A stretch of DNA of 64,000 bases from Thermophagus sp052400625 (GTDB lineage Bacteria > Bacteroidota > Bacteroidia > Bacteroidales > Marinilabiliaceae): the NCBI GenBank assembly GCA_052400625.1, contig JBQTGH010000005.1. One strand, 5' to 3'. Positions 26,341 through 36,500 of this stretch are shown here, piece by piece. The notes beneath the pieces were generated by a model. That model ran no database searches and was not told where the DNA came from. It worked only from the letters and a program-made list of their open reading frames with translations. Each line of letters starts with the position of its first letter. Position 1 is the first letter of the stretch. Position numbers and translations under genes: made by a program.

Positions 26341-28167
26341 TTAGTAGGTATTTTCCGGCATTTGTATTGGGCGGAACAGCTGCAACCCAGGTTGATAATT
26401 ATGATTCAAGGCATTGGCAACAACCACCTCTGCAATATCCATCACTTTGATACGCCGGCTTCGTGAAAAAGTCTTTTTACATAAGGGACAAGCGGTAACC
26501 AATAGGTCGGGGAAATACATCAGATAGTCGTCCAAAGCCTTACTTGTGAGGCTATCTCGTTGAGCGTGGGAAATTTTCAGATTACCTAAGCTTCCCCCAC
26601 AACAATGGGATTTCTCTTTTTGGTTCTGAATCTCCAATACCGACCCCACGCGATTCAATAGTGTCCGAGGTTGGGCATAGATCCCCATACCACGGCCCAA
26701 TTCGCAAGGGTCATGGTAAATAAACCGTTGGTGTGAGTTTACCACCTCCAGATCCCCTTCCGCCATGGCGTTCAAAATATAATCCACATAAAAAACGACT
26801 TCTACCTTATCCAAATTATAATCCTCTTTAAAAACTCTATAACAAATGGGACAAGATACAATCAGCTTTTTGGCGCCACTATCCTGAATCATCTTGGTGT
26901 TGTGTTGAATCAGCTTTGATGCCGCATCATATTGTCCTGCGAGCATCAGCGGTCGGCCACAGCAAGGGGCCTGGTGCTTATCCATAAACCATACTTTATC
27001 GTGAGTGGATCTGAACAATTGTTGCATTGCAGCAATAATACCAGGCGTGAGATGGGTCATACACCCCGCAAAATATACCATTTCCACTTGTGGAACAGAA
27101 CTCTCACCCAGATATTCATAGGAAGAATCGTATTGTCTTGCCGACTCGATTCTCTGCGTCGTCCTTAAATCAATAATGTCAATTCCAACAGGACAATCAA
27201 TCTGGCATTTTCCACACATCAAACAATTAAAAAGCTGTTCATCAGACACATTCCGATTGCGAATCTGCTTCAGCAAATAGACCGATTGACTATCGCTGAT
27301 GCCCGCGTTGGCAAGTTGGCACTGATCCAGGCAGAGACCGCAGCGCGAACAGGCATAAACCTGCACTTCCGTATAGCTGTTGTTACGCTTTTTAAGCCGT
27401 ATTCCGGCATTTCGCATGAAGATTAGCAACACTTCCACGGGGATGTGCATATAGCGAGAATGGGGCAATGCCACAAAAAAGAACCCCAGAACAAAAGAAT
27501 AGGCGACCCATAACGGGAACTCCAGAACCTCTGAAAGGCCCAACACCTGCAGGCAATACCCGGCAAAAGAGGTCAAAAAATTTCCATTGCCATGAATGGC
27601 CGCCGTTGCCCCTTCCGACAATAATCGAAGAGGAAAAATGAGCCACAGCGAAGTCAGAGCGATTTGATCTCCTCGCTTTAACCGGGTCGTTCTTTTCAGC
27701 CCGAACGGCTTTTTTCGAAATCGTTTTAAAACGGCCAAGTATAGACCACTCAAAACAACCAACAACAAAAAGTCCATGGCAAAAGAAAAACCATAGGCAT
27801 AAGTAAATGCATTGCCTGTTTTAAAGTACCTGAAGAACACAGGCATATAAAATGGCACCCAAAACGAACGCTCTGCGGTAAAGGCCTCAATATGGCCGAC
27901 AAGGATCAGCAGGAACCAACCAAAGGCTAGGCTCATGTGCATATATCCAAGCACTGGATTTCTCCGGAATATTTTCCGATGTAGCAGGCATTCCAGAAAA
28001 ATTTCTTTCAAGGAGTCTATCAATCGTTTTCCTGTAAAGCCTTTTAACAAACGACGCTTATCGTTAGGCGACAACCGCCTGATCCATTCTACACCCTTCC
28101 CCGAAAGCACCAAAAGCAGGTAAGCCAGACCAATCGAAAAGGGAAGAATAATCCAATAATCCATCAC
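26341..28167 (-). CDS. Membrane-bound HdrD/DsrK-like iron-sulfur reductase (NarI/DsrM-like fused to CCG domains)
   Basis: 608-residue fusion. The first 230 residues carry about five membrane helices with His residues in the style of NarI/DsrM heme-b subunits (MHMSLAFGWFLLILVGHIEAF, ALPHSRYMHIPVEVL). Next is a ferredoxin pair, CSRCGLCLDQC and CLMCGKCQIDCPVG, for two 4Fe-4S clusters. Two CCG domains follow: FAGCMTHLTPG...APCCGRPL, then HDPCELGRG...HCCGGSLGN. This layout matches DsrMK or HdrED, quinone-linked heterodisulfide-type reductases, in one chain. It is the last of five genes and lies 72 bp behind the previous one. It probably links the soluble Hdr-like subunits to the membrane quinone pool. 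Substrate unknown. Confidence 0.85.
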   Translation of the reverse strand: MMDYWIILPFSIGLAYLLLVLSGKGVEWIRRLSPNDKRRLLKGFTGKRLIDSLKEIFLECLLHRKIFRRNPVLGYMHMSLAFGWFLLILVGHIEAFTAERSFWVPFYMPVFFRYFKTGNAFTYAYGFSFAMDFLLLVVLSGLYLAVLKRFRKKPFGLKRTTRLKRGDQIALTSLWLIFPLRLLSEGATAAIHGNGNFLTSFAGYCLQVLGLSEVLEFPLWVAYSFVLGFFFVALPHSRYMHIPVEVLLIFMRNAGIRLKKRNNSYTEVQVYACSRCGLCLDQCQLANAGISDSQSVYLLKQIRNRNVSDEQLFNCLMCGKCQIDCPVGIDIIDLRTTQRIESARQYDSSYEYLGESSVPQVEMVYFAGCMTHLTPGIIAAMQQLFRSTHDKVWFMDKHQAPCCGRPLMLAGQYDAASKLIQHNTKMIQDSGAKKLIVSCPICYRVFKEDYNLDKVEVVFYVDYILNAMAEGDLEVVNSHQRFIYHDPCELGRGMGIYAQPRTLLNRVGSVLEIQNQKEKSHCCGGSLGNLKISHAQRDSLTSKALDDYLMYFPDLLVTACPLCKKTFSRSRRIKVMDIAEVVVANALNHNYQPGLQLFRPIQMPENTY

Positions 28168-28239
28168 AATTTCATTTTATGAAAAGTATTCCACAACCAC
28201 CAAAAATAATTGCAGCATTTATACCACTGACATAAACAT

Positions 28240-28581
28240 TTAGTCTTCCAACTCTTCCATGGACAATCCTTTTTTGATCAGGAGCACCACATTTCGAATG
28301 TTAATATCACGTGGACATACGAGGGTACATTTCCCGCAAAACATACATTTTCGAATTTCCTGGGATAACACCTCTGTTTCACCTCGTCGAAGAGAAAGCC
28401 CAATTTGCCGAACGTTAAAGCTGGTAAGGTTACCGGCGCTGCAGGTGGCGGTGCAGCCGCCACAGGAGATACAGGTCAGAAATGAGGGTTCATATTTCAA
28501 AACATAATTCAGCAACCTGCTGTCAAAATGGTCATAATCAATATTCCTGGATTTGGTTTTTAAAAAACTTAAATTACTCAT
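28240..28581 (-). CDS. HdrC-like 4Fe-4S protein (small)
   Basis: 113 residues with two 4Fe-4S motifs, CISCGGCTATCSAG and CMFCGKCTLVCPRDI, plus the LSLRRGETEVLSQEIRKC helix typical of HdrC. It starts 1 bp after the HdrA-like stop, so the genes are tightly coupled. The operon has a second, longer HdrC-like protein (30688-31398), so this copy may serve the membrane fusion downstream. Confidence 0.88.
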   Translation of the reverse strand: MSNLSFLKTKSRNIDYDHFDSRLLNYVLKYEPSFLTCISCGGCTATCSAGNLTSFNVRQIGLSLRRGETEVLSQEIRKCMFCGKCTLVCPRDINIRNVVLLIKKGLSMEELED

Positions 28582-28582
28582 A

Positions 28583-29614
28583 TCATTTTCTGTCTAGATA
28601 ATTTTTCACTTGAAAAGCTGCCGATCTGGCATTCTCGAGGGTTTCGTTTACCGACATGGGGCAAATACAGGTGCCGGCCATGAATATGCCTTCCTGCATA
28701 GAGTGGTTGCGGTTGGCATGTATGGTTTTGGATTTAAGAAACCCATTCTCATCCAATTCCATACTATTATGTCGAATAAACACAGAGTTGTTAGCGCATG
28801 GCTCCATACCCACCAGCAACACCACCATATCCACACTCATTCGAAGGGGTCTTCCCGACAAAGTATCTTCAGCTTTTAATTGCAACCTATCGTCATTTTT
28901 AGGGGCCACCTCCGACAAGCGTCCTCGAATAAACTGAACTTTATGATGTCGTTGTGCCTCCAAATACAAAGCATCGAACTTCGAACCGTACAATCGAAGA
29001 TCCATATAAAAACAAAACACTTCACACTGGGGGACCATTTTATTGATTTCGATGGCCTGTTTAATACCTGTAATGCAGCATACTTTGGAACAATAGGTAT
29101 TTCCCGCTTTGGCATCCCGCGAGCCGACACAATGTATAATGGCCACTCTGTTAGGCGTCCGCCCCTGTCGAGTTAACAGGGTGTGATGTTCCGCCATCTT
29201 TTTTTCCAGATCGGCAGAGGTAATAACATTATCGAATAACCCATAACCATATTCTTCTTTAAAAGAAGCATCAAACAGCTGAAAGCCCGTAGCCATAACT
29301 ACCGCATCCGCCAAAAGACATACATGTCCCTGGTCGGACAGCTCGAAACGACCATCCATTTTCTCAAATCGGGAAATATCGGTATCAAAAACCATCTCTA
29401 CAGATAACTTGACTGCCTCCTCTCTTAATTCATCGAGCAATTTTTCCGGGTTTGAAAAATCCGGGAAAAGTTTGAACCACCGGGCCACATGACCGCCCGT
29501 ACCTTTTTCCTTTTCAATCAAGGTAACCTGATATCCCAGTCTTGCCAATGCACAGGAAGCTTCCAAACCGGCAATTCCACCGCCCACCACAGCCACATGT
29601 TTTTTATTGTTCAT
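28583..29614 (-). CDS. HdrA-like FAD protein, short form
   Basis: 343-residue flavoprotein. It starts with the FAD dinucleotide fold HVAVVGGGIAGLEASCALARLG. The Cys cluster CVGSRDAKAGNTYCSKVCC is the HdrA/QmoA hallmark, followed by FYMDLRLYGSKFD and a second FAD segment (VVLLVGMEPCANN; EGIFMAGTCICPMSVNETLENARSAA). It lacks the extra ferredoxin domains of methanogen HdrA, so it is closer in size to QmoA-type subunits. It should carry electrons between the HdrB/HdrC units and an unknown partner. It is 12 bp behind the HdrB-like gene. Confidence 0.88.
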   Translation of the reverse strand: MNNKKHVAVVGGGIAGLEASCALARLGYQVTLIEKEKGTGGHVARWFKLFPDFSNPEKLLDELREEAVKLSVEMVFDTDISRFEKMDGRFELSDQGHVCLLADAVVMATGFQLFDASFKEEYGYGLFDNVITSADLEKKMAEHHTLLTRQGRTPNRVAIIHCVGSRDAKAGNTYCSKVCCITGIKQAIEINKMVPQCEVFCFYMDLRLYGSKFDALYLEAQRHHKVQFIRGRLSEVAPKNDDRLQLKAEDTLSGRPLRMSVDMVVLLVGMEPCANNSVFIRHNSMELDENGFLKSKTIHANRNHSMQEGIFMAGTCICPMSVNETLENARSAAFQVKNYLDRK

Positions 29615-29626
29615 CCTTCAAATCTT

Positions 29627-30691
29627 TTAAGATATCAAACAACCTGAAAAAGCGGGTTGTCCAAAAAACTCATCATTCCGGCCCCTATACTTGGCGTCCG
29701 GATCATAGTCTACCCCCATTTTGTCGAGCAAGGGTTCAACATTCACCTGATGCCACTGCAATCCGATTTCCCATGGATCGTACCCCAAAACAAGGGCCGC
29801 CAGTTCTTCATGCGAAAGCACCGGTATCCCATTATTGTCGCCACTATAGGTTTTTCCTTCGGTTTGGGCCAAAACATATTGCCATCGATCCAGAAACATA
29901 TTGCACCCGGGGCAGTTGGTCAGGATGGCATCGGGGCAGAAAGGTTCCATACTTTCAAATTTCTTTTTGGAATTGGAGAGTGAATAACCGCGATTACATT
30001 TAATGAAATACTGCCGGAAGCCAAACCCACAGCAGTGTCTCCGCTCCGGATAATCCACGGTTTCACCGCCCCAGGCCTTGATCATCCCGGTTAGAACAGA
30101 AGAAAACTCAGCCCCCCCCATTCCTTTTTCCGGAAAAATCTTTGCGTAGTGGCAGCCTATATGATCCACAATTTTCAGGGGATTTCCTGTTTGTTTATGA
30201 ATCAGTTTGTATTTGGCCTGGTTGGCGATTTCCTCCTTCAGAGTAAAAATAATATCACAAACGTGCGCCACGCACTCCGGAATGTCAAATTCCCTACCGG
30301 TGGCTTTCCACAAGTTTTCCCGTGCTATCGCTTCCTCCTCCGGAAAAGATTTCCAGGTTTCCAGCACCTCATTATATCCTCCGAAAGAGGTGATACATGA
30401 AACCGCTGCATTTTTAAAGCCTAGTTCGGTCATGAGAGAGAACTGTCTGGCCACCATGATTTGGAAGGTACGAAAAGGGACTATTCCGGAATGGTATCCA
30501 ATGCCGGTACAAGTCGTATGATGAGGATCATCGAGAATGTTCTTCCCTAGTTTGTTGATCATAAAGTCAAGAAAAACCTTTTCGGCACCAGGAAAAAAAT
30601 TTTGGCGAATACAACTTCGCAAAAAATAGAAATGGTTGTGGGCGATTCCTTTTTGGTAAGTACTCCACCTGCGTTTTGCCGTATTATTCAT
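29627..30691 (-). CDS. HdrB-like CCG-domain subunit
   Basis: 354 residues with two CCG (cysteine-rich) regions. The second is clear: RRHCCGFGFRQYF and then TNCPGCNMFLDRW, ligands for a non-cubane 4Fe-4S cluster as in HdrB. The first region (SCIRQNFFPGAEK, GCHYAKIFPEKGM) is less regular. The N-terminus (residues 1-40) is basic and the end is short. It overlaps the upstream HdrC-like gene by 4 bp (ATGA type), so translation is coupled. In known complexes HdrB is the disulfide- or thiol-reducing site. Confidence 0.85.
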   Translation of the reverse strand: MNNTAKRRWSTYQKGIAHNHFYFLRSCIRQNFFPGAEKVFLDFMINKLGKNILDDPHHTTCTGIGYHSGIVPFRTFQIMVARQFSLMTELGFKNAAVSCITSFGGYNEVLETWKSFPEEEAIARENLWKATGREFDIPECVAHVCDIIFTLKEEIANQAKYKLIHKQTGNPLKIVDHIGCHYAKIFPEKGMGGAEFSSVLTGMIKAWGGETVDYPERRHCCGFGFRQYFIKCNRGYSLSNSKKKFESMEPFCPDAILTNCPGCNMFLDRWQYVLAQTEGKTYSGDNNGIPVLSHEELAALVLGYDPWEIGLQWHQVNVEPLLDKMGVDYDPDAKYRGRNDEFFGQPAFSGCLIS

Positions 30692-31398
30692 GCCATTCCC
30701 TCCTCTCCGTTGGCAATAAACATGGAATATTGATCCATGTCGGGCGATCCGTCATCATTGACAAACCCAAATTCCCTTGCGGCTTGTTGGCTATATTTTT
30801 CAATTTTTTCAAAAAGGTCAATGGTATTTCCCACGCTCAAAATATCATTGATTTCAGCCAGATCTACAGGGTCAATTTTTCGCATGGCTCCGTTTCCTTC
30901 TCTGTCCAGATTGGCCCCAATCGCCTCAAATGCTTTTTCGCGATGATTAAAGATCCACTCCCATACCGGGCCTTGTTCGGGATGCATATCGGGTGTAACA
31001 ACCGAAGGATGGACACAATATCCAAACTTAAGGATGTTGGCGCCAAGCGATTTCACTAAAAGATATTGCTGGCGCCCAAAGCGGCTTTTTATGAACGCAC
31101 CTGACCATTGAGAATATTCCCTCAGAACACTAATAATCAATCCCGGGCAATTATTTCTGGGGCAACGGGTTTTGCACGACATACATTGACCACAGTACCA
31201 AATTTCATCTCCTTCCAGCAGCGTTTGGATACGTTCAATATTCCCTGTTTGCGTGGCTACCACTATGCTTCGGGGATCGTAATCGTAATATTCGGCGGCG
31301 GGACAAACCGCAGTACAAATGCCACAGTTCATACAAGCATGCAGCCCCTCTTTTAAACGGACATCCGCCAAGAGTGAGCGATATAATTCACTATGCAT
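30688..31398 (-). CDS. HdrC-like iron-sulfur protein (first gene of the Hdr-like operon)
   Basis: 236 residues. Two 4Fe-4S motifs near the N-terminus, CMNCGICTAVCPAAEY and CGQCMSCKTRCPRNNCPG, mark it as HdrC-type. The C-terminal 120 residues have no strong match and could bind the partner HdrB. It is the promoter-proximal gene of five (hdrC-hdrB-hdrA-hdrC2-hdrD-like). No TAnnTTTG box was found in the 304-bp spacer upstream. No flxABCD, sulfate-reduction or methanogenesis genes are in the window, so the physiological thiol or disulfide substrate cannot be named. Confidence 0.85.
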   Translation of the reverse strand: MHSELYRSLLADVRLKEGLHACMNCGICTAVCPAAEYYDYDPRSIVVATQTGNIERIQTLLEGDEIWYCGQCMSCKTRCPRNNCPGLIISVLREYSQWSGAFIKSRFGRQQYLLVKSLGANILKFGYCVHPSVVTPDMHPEQGPVWEWIFNHREKAFEAIGANLDREGNGAMRKIDPVDLAEINDILSVGNTIDLFEKIEKYSQQAAREFGFVNDDGSPDMDQYSMFIANGEEGMA

Positions 31399-31603
31399 AT
31401 CTTCTTAGTTTAATCGAAGCTAAAACATTTCTATCGCATGGAAAGACTCACTTAATACAGCTTTTTTGCATCCTTAGAATCGTGGAAAAAGCCTCAAATG
31501 ATGCCATGCTATTTTCAATCAAAGATATGCCGATGCTTTAAGCCGAAAAACAGCCCAAAAACGTAATATTTGAATAGGTGAATAAACGTAGATGAAACAA
31601 ACA

Positions 31604-31672
31604 GGATAATGTGAGATGGTCACCACAAGAACATGTATAAACTAATGGTCATGCGAGTTCCATCAGACCAAT
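31604..31672 (-). repeat. Interspersed element, copy 6 (opposite orientation)
   Basis: On the minus strand it begins ATTGGTCTGATGGAACTCGC and continues CATGACCATTAG. It is the only copy in this orientation and the most consensus-like. It lies 31 bp past the DUF3267 gene. The rest of the 31399-31702 spacer shows no gene. Confidence 0.65.
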
Positions 31673-31702
31673 GATTTCACCTAATTTTATAGTGTTGAAA
31701 AC

Positions 31703-32227
31703 TTAGTCCAACACAAAGAAGCCCATTTTATGGGGATGATCCAGGACTTTTGTATGGGCAGGAATACTCTTCAGCATTTTTAAGGCCACCAGATCACCTC
31801 CGGCAGCAATAATATAAATATAGCCAAAGAGCCACCATCCGAAAGAGCCGAGGAACAGAGATCCCACAAAAGGCACAACCCCAAGAATGATCAATGGCAA
31901 CAATGCTCCGAGGCGATAGTAAAGAACCCTTATAGGTGCTGAGCAATGGCAATAGGGCGTATAGGTGGAACGATCCCACCCTATTTTTACGGATTTGAAC
32001 CCCCCTCTGGCAAAGACACCAAAGATCAATGCGTGAAGCAATTCATGCATGGGAACGCCAACAATTAACAATATCATGAAGAGGAACACATCGTACAATG
32101 ACCAGTCAAAGAAAGGACTCTTCCCATGTAAAACAAAAAATGGGATCCCTGTGGCAAACAGAGCGGGAATAATCAATCCTGCAGCCTTTTTGGCCGTTTC
32201 TTCTATGGTTAGTGAAATTTCCGTCAT
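31703..32227 (-). CDS. Integral membrane zinc metalloprotease-like protein (DUF3267)
   Basis: 174 residues with four to five hydrophobic segments. The second carries HELLHALIFG (HExxH, a zinc-protease signature), placed just before a membrane helix as in DUF3267 proteins. A third part (APIRVLYYRLGALLPLIILG) follows, and then a conserved-looking IIAAGGDLVALKML segment. Activity is unproven for the family. It has its own promoter-like boxes at 32283-32312. It is the last gene of a run that includes the RND adaptor 70 bp upstream. Confidence 0.75.
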   Translation of the reverse strand: MTEISLTIEETAKKAAGLIIPALFATGIPFFVLHGKSPFFDWSLYDVFLFMILLIVGVPMHELLHALIFGVFARGGFKSVKIGWDRSTYTPYCHCSAPIRVLYYRLGALLPLIILGVVPFVGSLFLGSFGWWLFGYIYIIAAGGDLVALKMLKSIPAHTKVLDHPHKMGFFVLD

Positions 32228-32282
32228 AGTTGAAAAACTCTTCGCTGGTTTCTTTTTTCCCCGATATCAACTTCCGCTCCTG

Positions 32283-32312
32283 CAAATTTAACCTCTTTAT
32301 TCTTTTATCAAA
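32283..32312 (-). promoter_or_regulatory. Bacteroidetes-type promoter of the DUF3267 gene
   Basis: Minus strand: TTTG at 32312-32309, an 18-base spacer, then TAAATTTG at 32290-32283, 56 bp before the start codon. This is the best -33/-7 pair seen in the window. It partly overlaps the 3' end of the adaptor gene. Confidence 0.6.
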
Positions 32313-33427
32313 GCAAATACGCCCTTCCTTAAAAACCTAACCTCAGGAGGAAACTTCCAGGGCTCTGTCAAAACGACATAATCGTTTTCAGGAGAAGAGA
32401 CCTTAACCTCAACCTGAATTAGTTCAAATGATTTATTGTTTTCACCAGTTTTCATCAGGACATACGACTTTCCTCCACTTTCGGCAATGGCTTCGGAAGG
32501 AAGGACAAATCTTTCTTCCGTTTGTTTCACGATTTCAGCGTCCACAAACATACCGGGAACAAGGTGTCCGTCATTTCCCGAGACCACCACCTGTATGGCA
32601 ATACTTCTCTTTTCATCATCCACCTTATAGGTTATTGTCTCTATTGTTCCATTAAAAGATTTTTTGTGCTCTCCAATCGGATAGACCACCACCTGTTGCC
32701 CTTTTTGAAGTCCGGAGAAGTCTTCTTCATATACATTAAGATCGGCATACACCTCCTCTGGATCGGCAATTTGCAGAAATTCTGTCCCGGGATGGATATA
32801 CATTCCATTAATAATGTTCAACTCTGTCACATTTCCGTCAACCGGGGCATAAATAAAAACAGAGGAAGAAAAGCGAACCATTGCAGCTTTATCAGGATCA
32901 ATCCCCAACATCTCAAGTTGCATTTTAAGCCCTTGCCATTTGGCCAAAGCAGATCGATACAAGCTTTCTGCCTCAAGGTAAGTTCTTTCAGAAGCAACTT
33001 GCTCCCGAAATAATACTTTTTGCCGTTCATAATCGGATTTCAATACCGGCAGGCGGGCATCGACCTCGGAGAACTGTTGCTGAAGTTCCAGGATGGCAGG
33101 CCCTTCAAGTTGAAGCAACGGATCTCCTTTTTTAACCCATTCCCCACGTGAAACAAACACTTTTAAAACACGCCCCTCAACGATACTCGTAACCGAAGCC
33201 AGCTTGTCGGGGTTTACGGTTATTTTGCCCGTAACCTTGACCTTGTCGCTAATTTCCATCTTTTTCAATTCAGTAAAAGAGAGATTGGAAGCTTCGAATT
33301 GTTCTCTGGTTATGGTAAGTCTCTTTTCCTGTGCAACAGCTTCATCCTTCCGGTCATTACCATCCTTCTGTCCACAGGAAGTAACCAGTAACATAAAAAA
33401 AGTAAAACAAATTACGATTGGTTTCAT
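32297..33427 (-). CDS. RND efflux periplasmic adaptor (CusB/CzcB-like)
   Basis: 376-residue membrane-fusion protein, an exported lipoprotein (signal ICFTFFMLLVTSCGQKDG with lipobox Cys). The lipoyl/barrel-sandwich halves are SVTSIVEGRVLKVFVSRGEWVKKGDPL and VFIYAPVDGNVTELNIINGMYI, with a helical hairpin between them (EVDARLPVLKSDYERQKVLFRE). The beta-barrel region (GQQVVVYPIGEHKKSFNGTIETI) follows. It works with the pump encoded just upstream (33594-36782). No CusF-like or metal-binding Met/His tail was seen, so metal identity is open. A 166-bp gap with a repeat copy separates the two genes. Confidence 0.9.
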   Translation of the reverse strand: MKPIVICFTFFMLLVTSCGQKDGNDRKDEAVAQEKRLTITREQFEASNLSFTELKKMEISDKVKVTGKITVNPDKLASVTSIVEGRVLKVFVSRGEWVKKGDPLLQLEGPAILELQQQFSEVDARLPVLKSDYERQKVLFREQVASERTYLEAESLYRSALAKWQGLKMQLEMLGIDPDKAAMVRFSSSVFIYAPVDGNVTELNIINGMYIHPGTEFLQIADPEEVYADLNVYEEDFSGLQKGQQVVVYPIGEHKKSFNGTIETITYKVDDEKRSIAIQVVVSGNDGHLVPGMFVDAEIVKQTEERFVLPSEAIAESGGKSYVLMKTGENNKSFELIQVEVKVSSPENDYVVLTEPWKFPPEVRFLRKGVFALIKE

Positions 33428-33449
33428 CAGTACAAAATTAGGTTAATTC

Positions 33450-33518
33450 ATTGGTCTGATGGAACTCACATGACAAAGGGTTAATACATATTCTTTTTTG
33501 ACAACTTTTCATGTCATG
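33450..33518 (+). repeat. Interspersed element, copy 2 (in front of the RND adaptor gene)
   Basis: Begins ATTGGTCTGATGGAACTCAC, then CATGACAAAGGG, and ends with CTTTTCATGTCATG. It includes a short inverted repeat CATGACA / TGTCATG. It lies 23 bp before the adaptor start codon at 33427. Confidence 0.65.
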
Positions 33519-33593
33519 TTCGTTTCATCCCATCTATTCTTTTTTAAAGAGCCATTCGCCCCATTCATCATTTAAGGGCAATCACATCGTAGT

Positions 33594-36500
33594 TTAAAAA
33601 GGCATGAAAGCCAACACCAAAGCCAAGGAAGCCAGTTGGTCCGGTATCAGTATGCGACGCCTCATTTGTTTATTTTCCATCAGGCAATACAATACCGGCA
33701 AAACAATGAGGGTCAAAAGTGTCGCGGTGACCAACCCTCCTACAACAACTGTTGCCAAGGGGCGCTGCACCTCGGCTCCCGCACCTGTTGAAAAAGCCAT
33801 TGGTAAAAACCCGAATGCCGTTGATGTGGCAGTCAGAAGAACAGGTCTCAACCGCTGACGAGCTCCGGTCAATACTCTTTCACGTAAATCATTCATACCG
33901 CCTTTCTTTAATTCTGAATAATAATCTATCAATACGATACCATTAAGCACAGAAACTCCAAACAAAGCAATAAAACCGACGCCTGCCGAAATGGAAAAAG
34001 GCATTCCTCTTAGCCACAGCAGCAATACCCCGCCAATGGAAGATAATGGGATCGACGAAAAAACCAGGATGGCCGGACCAATACGTCCAAAGGCAAAATG
34101 GAGCATAATAAAAATAAGAATTAGTGCAATCGGCACCACCACCATTAATCGGTTACGAGCACTGTTCAAGTTTTCAAACTGCCCGCCATATTCAATATAA
34201 TAACCGGGCTTTAATTCCACCTTCTCATTGATTATTTTTTGGGCATCTTCCACCACAGATTGAAGGTCCCGTCCTCTTACATTCACACCCACCACAATAC
34301 GTCGTCGGGTATTATCCCTAGAAATTTGGGCCGGACCTTTAGTCATCTCTATATCAGCCACCTCTTTTAGGGGAATGGTTCCACCACCCGGTAGCGCAAC
34401 TGCTATATTTTCAAGATTTGCCAGAGAATTTCTTGCCATTTCATGAAGTCGCACCACCAAATCGAACCTACGCTCCCCCTCATAAACGGTTCCGGCTGTT
34501 GCCCCTGCAAAAGCAATACTCACCAATTGGTTAACATCCGCAATATTAAGCCCCAGGGAAGCCATCTTTTGACGATTATATTCTACTCTCATTTCCGGTA
34601 ATCCGGCCGTTTTCTCCAAAACCACATCTGCAGCACCAGGGACTTGCTCCATCAATAATTTTATTTGCTGTCCTTTACGATTTAGCTCCTCCAAATCATC
34701 ACCAAAGACTTTTATCGCCAGGTCGGCTCTAACACCGGTAATCAGTTCATTAAACCGCATCTCAATAGGTTGAGTAAACTCCAGCTCTATTCCAGGTATT
34801 TTACTCATAATTTTTTCCTTATAACGGTCCACCAATTCATCTTTGGTATGGGCTGAGGTCCAATCTTTTTTGGGTTTAAGTGTAACGATAACATCCGTTT
34901 CTTCCATAGACATAGGATCGGTAGGCACCTCCGCCGCACCGATACGACTGACCACTTGCTGTGTTTCGGGAAAAGAACGGACAATTTTTTCAATCCGGGT
35001 CATAATTTCAATGGTTCTACCCAGACTGGTCCCTGTCTTCAGAACCGGTTGTATCACAAAATCACCTTCGTCAAGCGTTGGAACAAATTCAGACCCCATT
35101 CGGTTGAAAACAATCAGAGTGCCAAGAAAAACAACAAGGGCCATGGTAAGAACACTCAATTTATGGGAAAGTGCCCAATCGATGGAGGGCGCATACATTT
35201 TATTCAAAAAGTCCATCAAACGATCGGAAATACTTCTTTTTTTCTGTACCGTAGGCCTAATGAAATAAGCAGAAACAGCCGGAACAAAAGTAAATCCGAA
35301 AACCATGGCACCAAGCAGTGCAAAGCTGAAGGTTAATGCCATAGGTCTAAACATTTTGCCCTCCACACCACTTAAAGCTAAAATGGGAATCAAGACAATA
35401 ATGATAATTACCTGTCCGAATACGGCAGATTTCATCATTCTGGAGGTGCCTTCGACAGACAACGCATCACAGGCATTCAACTGCTCCCTTCTGGATAATT
35501 TGAGTAATCCGGAGCTATGAACTTTCACTTTGAAACTGATATACTCCACAATAATCACGGCCCCGTCGATAATGATACCAAAGTCGATGGCCCCCAAACT
35601 CATCAAATTGGCATCTACGCCGGTTATGTACATTAGAGAAAGAGCGAATAATAGGCTCAATGGTATCACAGAGGCTACCACCAGACCGGATCGCCAGCTT
35701 CCCAACAGAAGAACCACCACGAAAATTACGATCAACGCACCGAGAATCAGATTCTCCGCAATGGTAGTAGTAGTGCGACCAATAAGCTTGCTTCTTTCGA
35801 GAAACGGATTAATGTATACCCCTTCGGGCAGCGACTGTTGAATCTGCGCCACCCGTTCTTTAACTCGTTCGATAACTGCTTTGGGATTGGCCCCCTTGAG
35901 CATCATCACCTGGCCCATCACCTTCTCTCCATCACCATTTCCGGTTATTGCACCAAAACGGTTGGCATGACCAAATCGAACATCCGCGACATCTCTCACC
36001 CTTATCGAGTTGCCTTTGTTGTGGGCAATTACAATATTACGTATATCCTCCAGGTTTTCAATTAATCCTTCTGCCCTAACAAAATAACTTTTGCCGGTAC
36101 GCTCCAAATAACTTCCGCCGGCAACACTATTATTGTCCCGAACTGCCTCAAAAACCTGTTCAAGGGTTAAATTCAACGCCTGCAATCGTGAAGGATCGAT
36201 TGCTACTTCATATTGTTTAAGCTGTCCACCCCATGTGTTTACTTCCACAACGCCCTCAATCCCGGAGAGCTGGCGTTTCACGATCCAATCCTGAATAGAG
36301 CGTAATTCCATTGGAGAATAGCGATCTTTAAACTCCGGCTTCACTTCCAGCGTGTATTGATAAATTTCTCCCAACCCAGTGGAAACGGGCCCCATAAAAG
36401 GTTTTCCAAAACCATCGGGAATATTTTCGGCAGCCGATACAATTTTTTCTGCAATCAACTGTCGAGGAAGGTAGGTGCCCATGTTTTCGTCAAAGACGAT

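Noticed and set aside
33433..33440. CAAAATTA on the plus strand (TAATTTTG, -7-like) before the RND adaptor
   Set aside because: It lies only 6 bp from the start codon, so transcription would begin at or inside the ATG; treated as chance.
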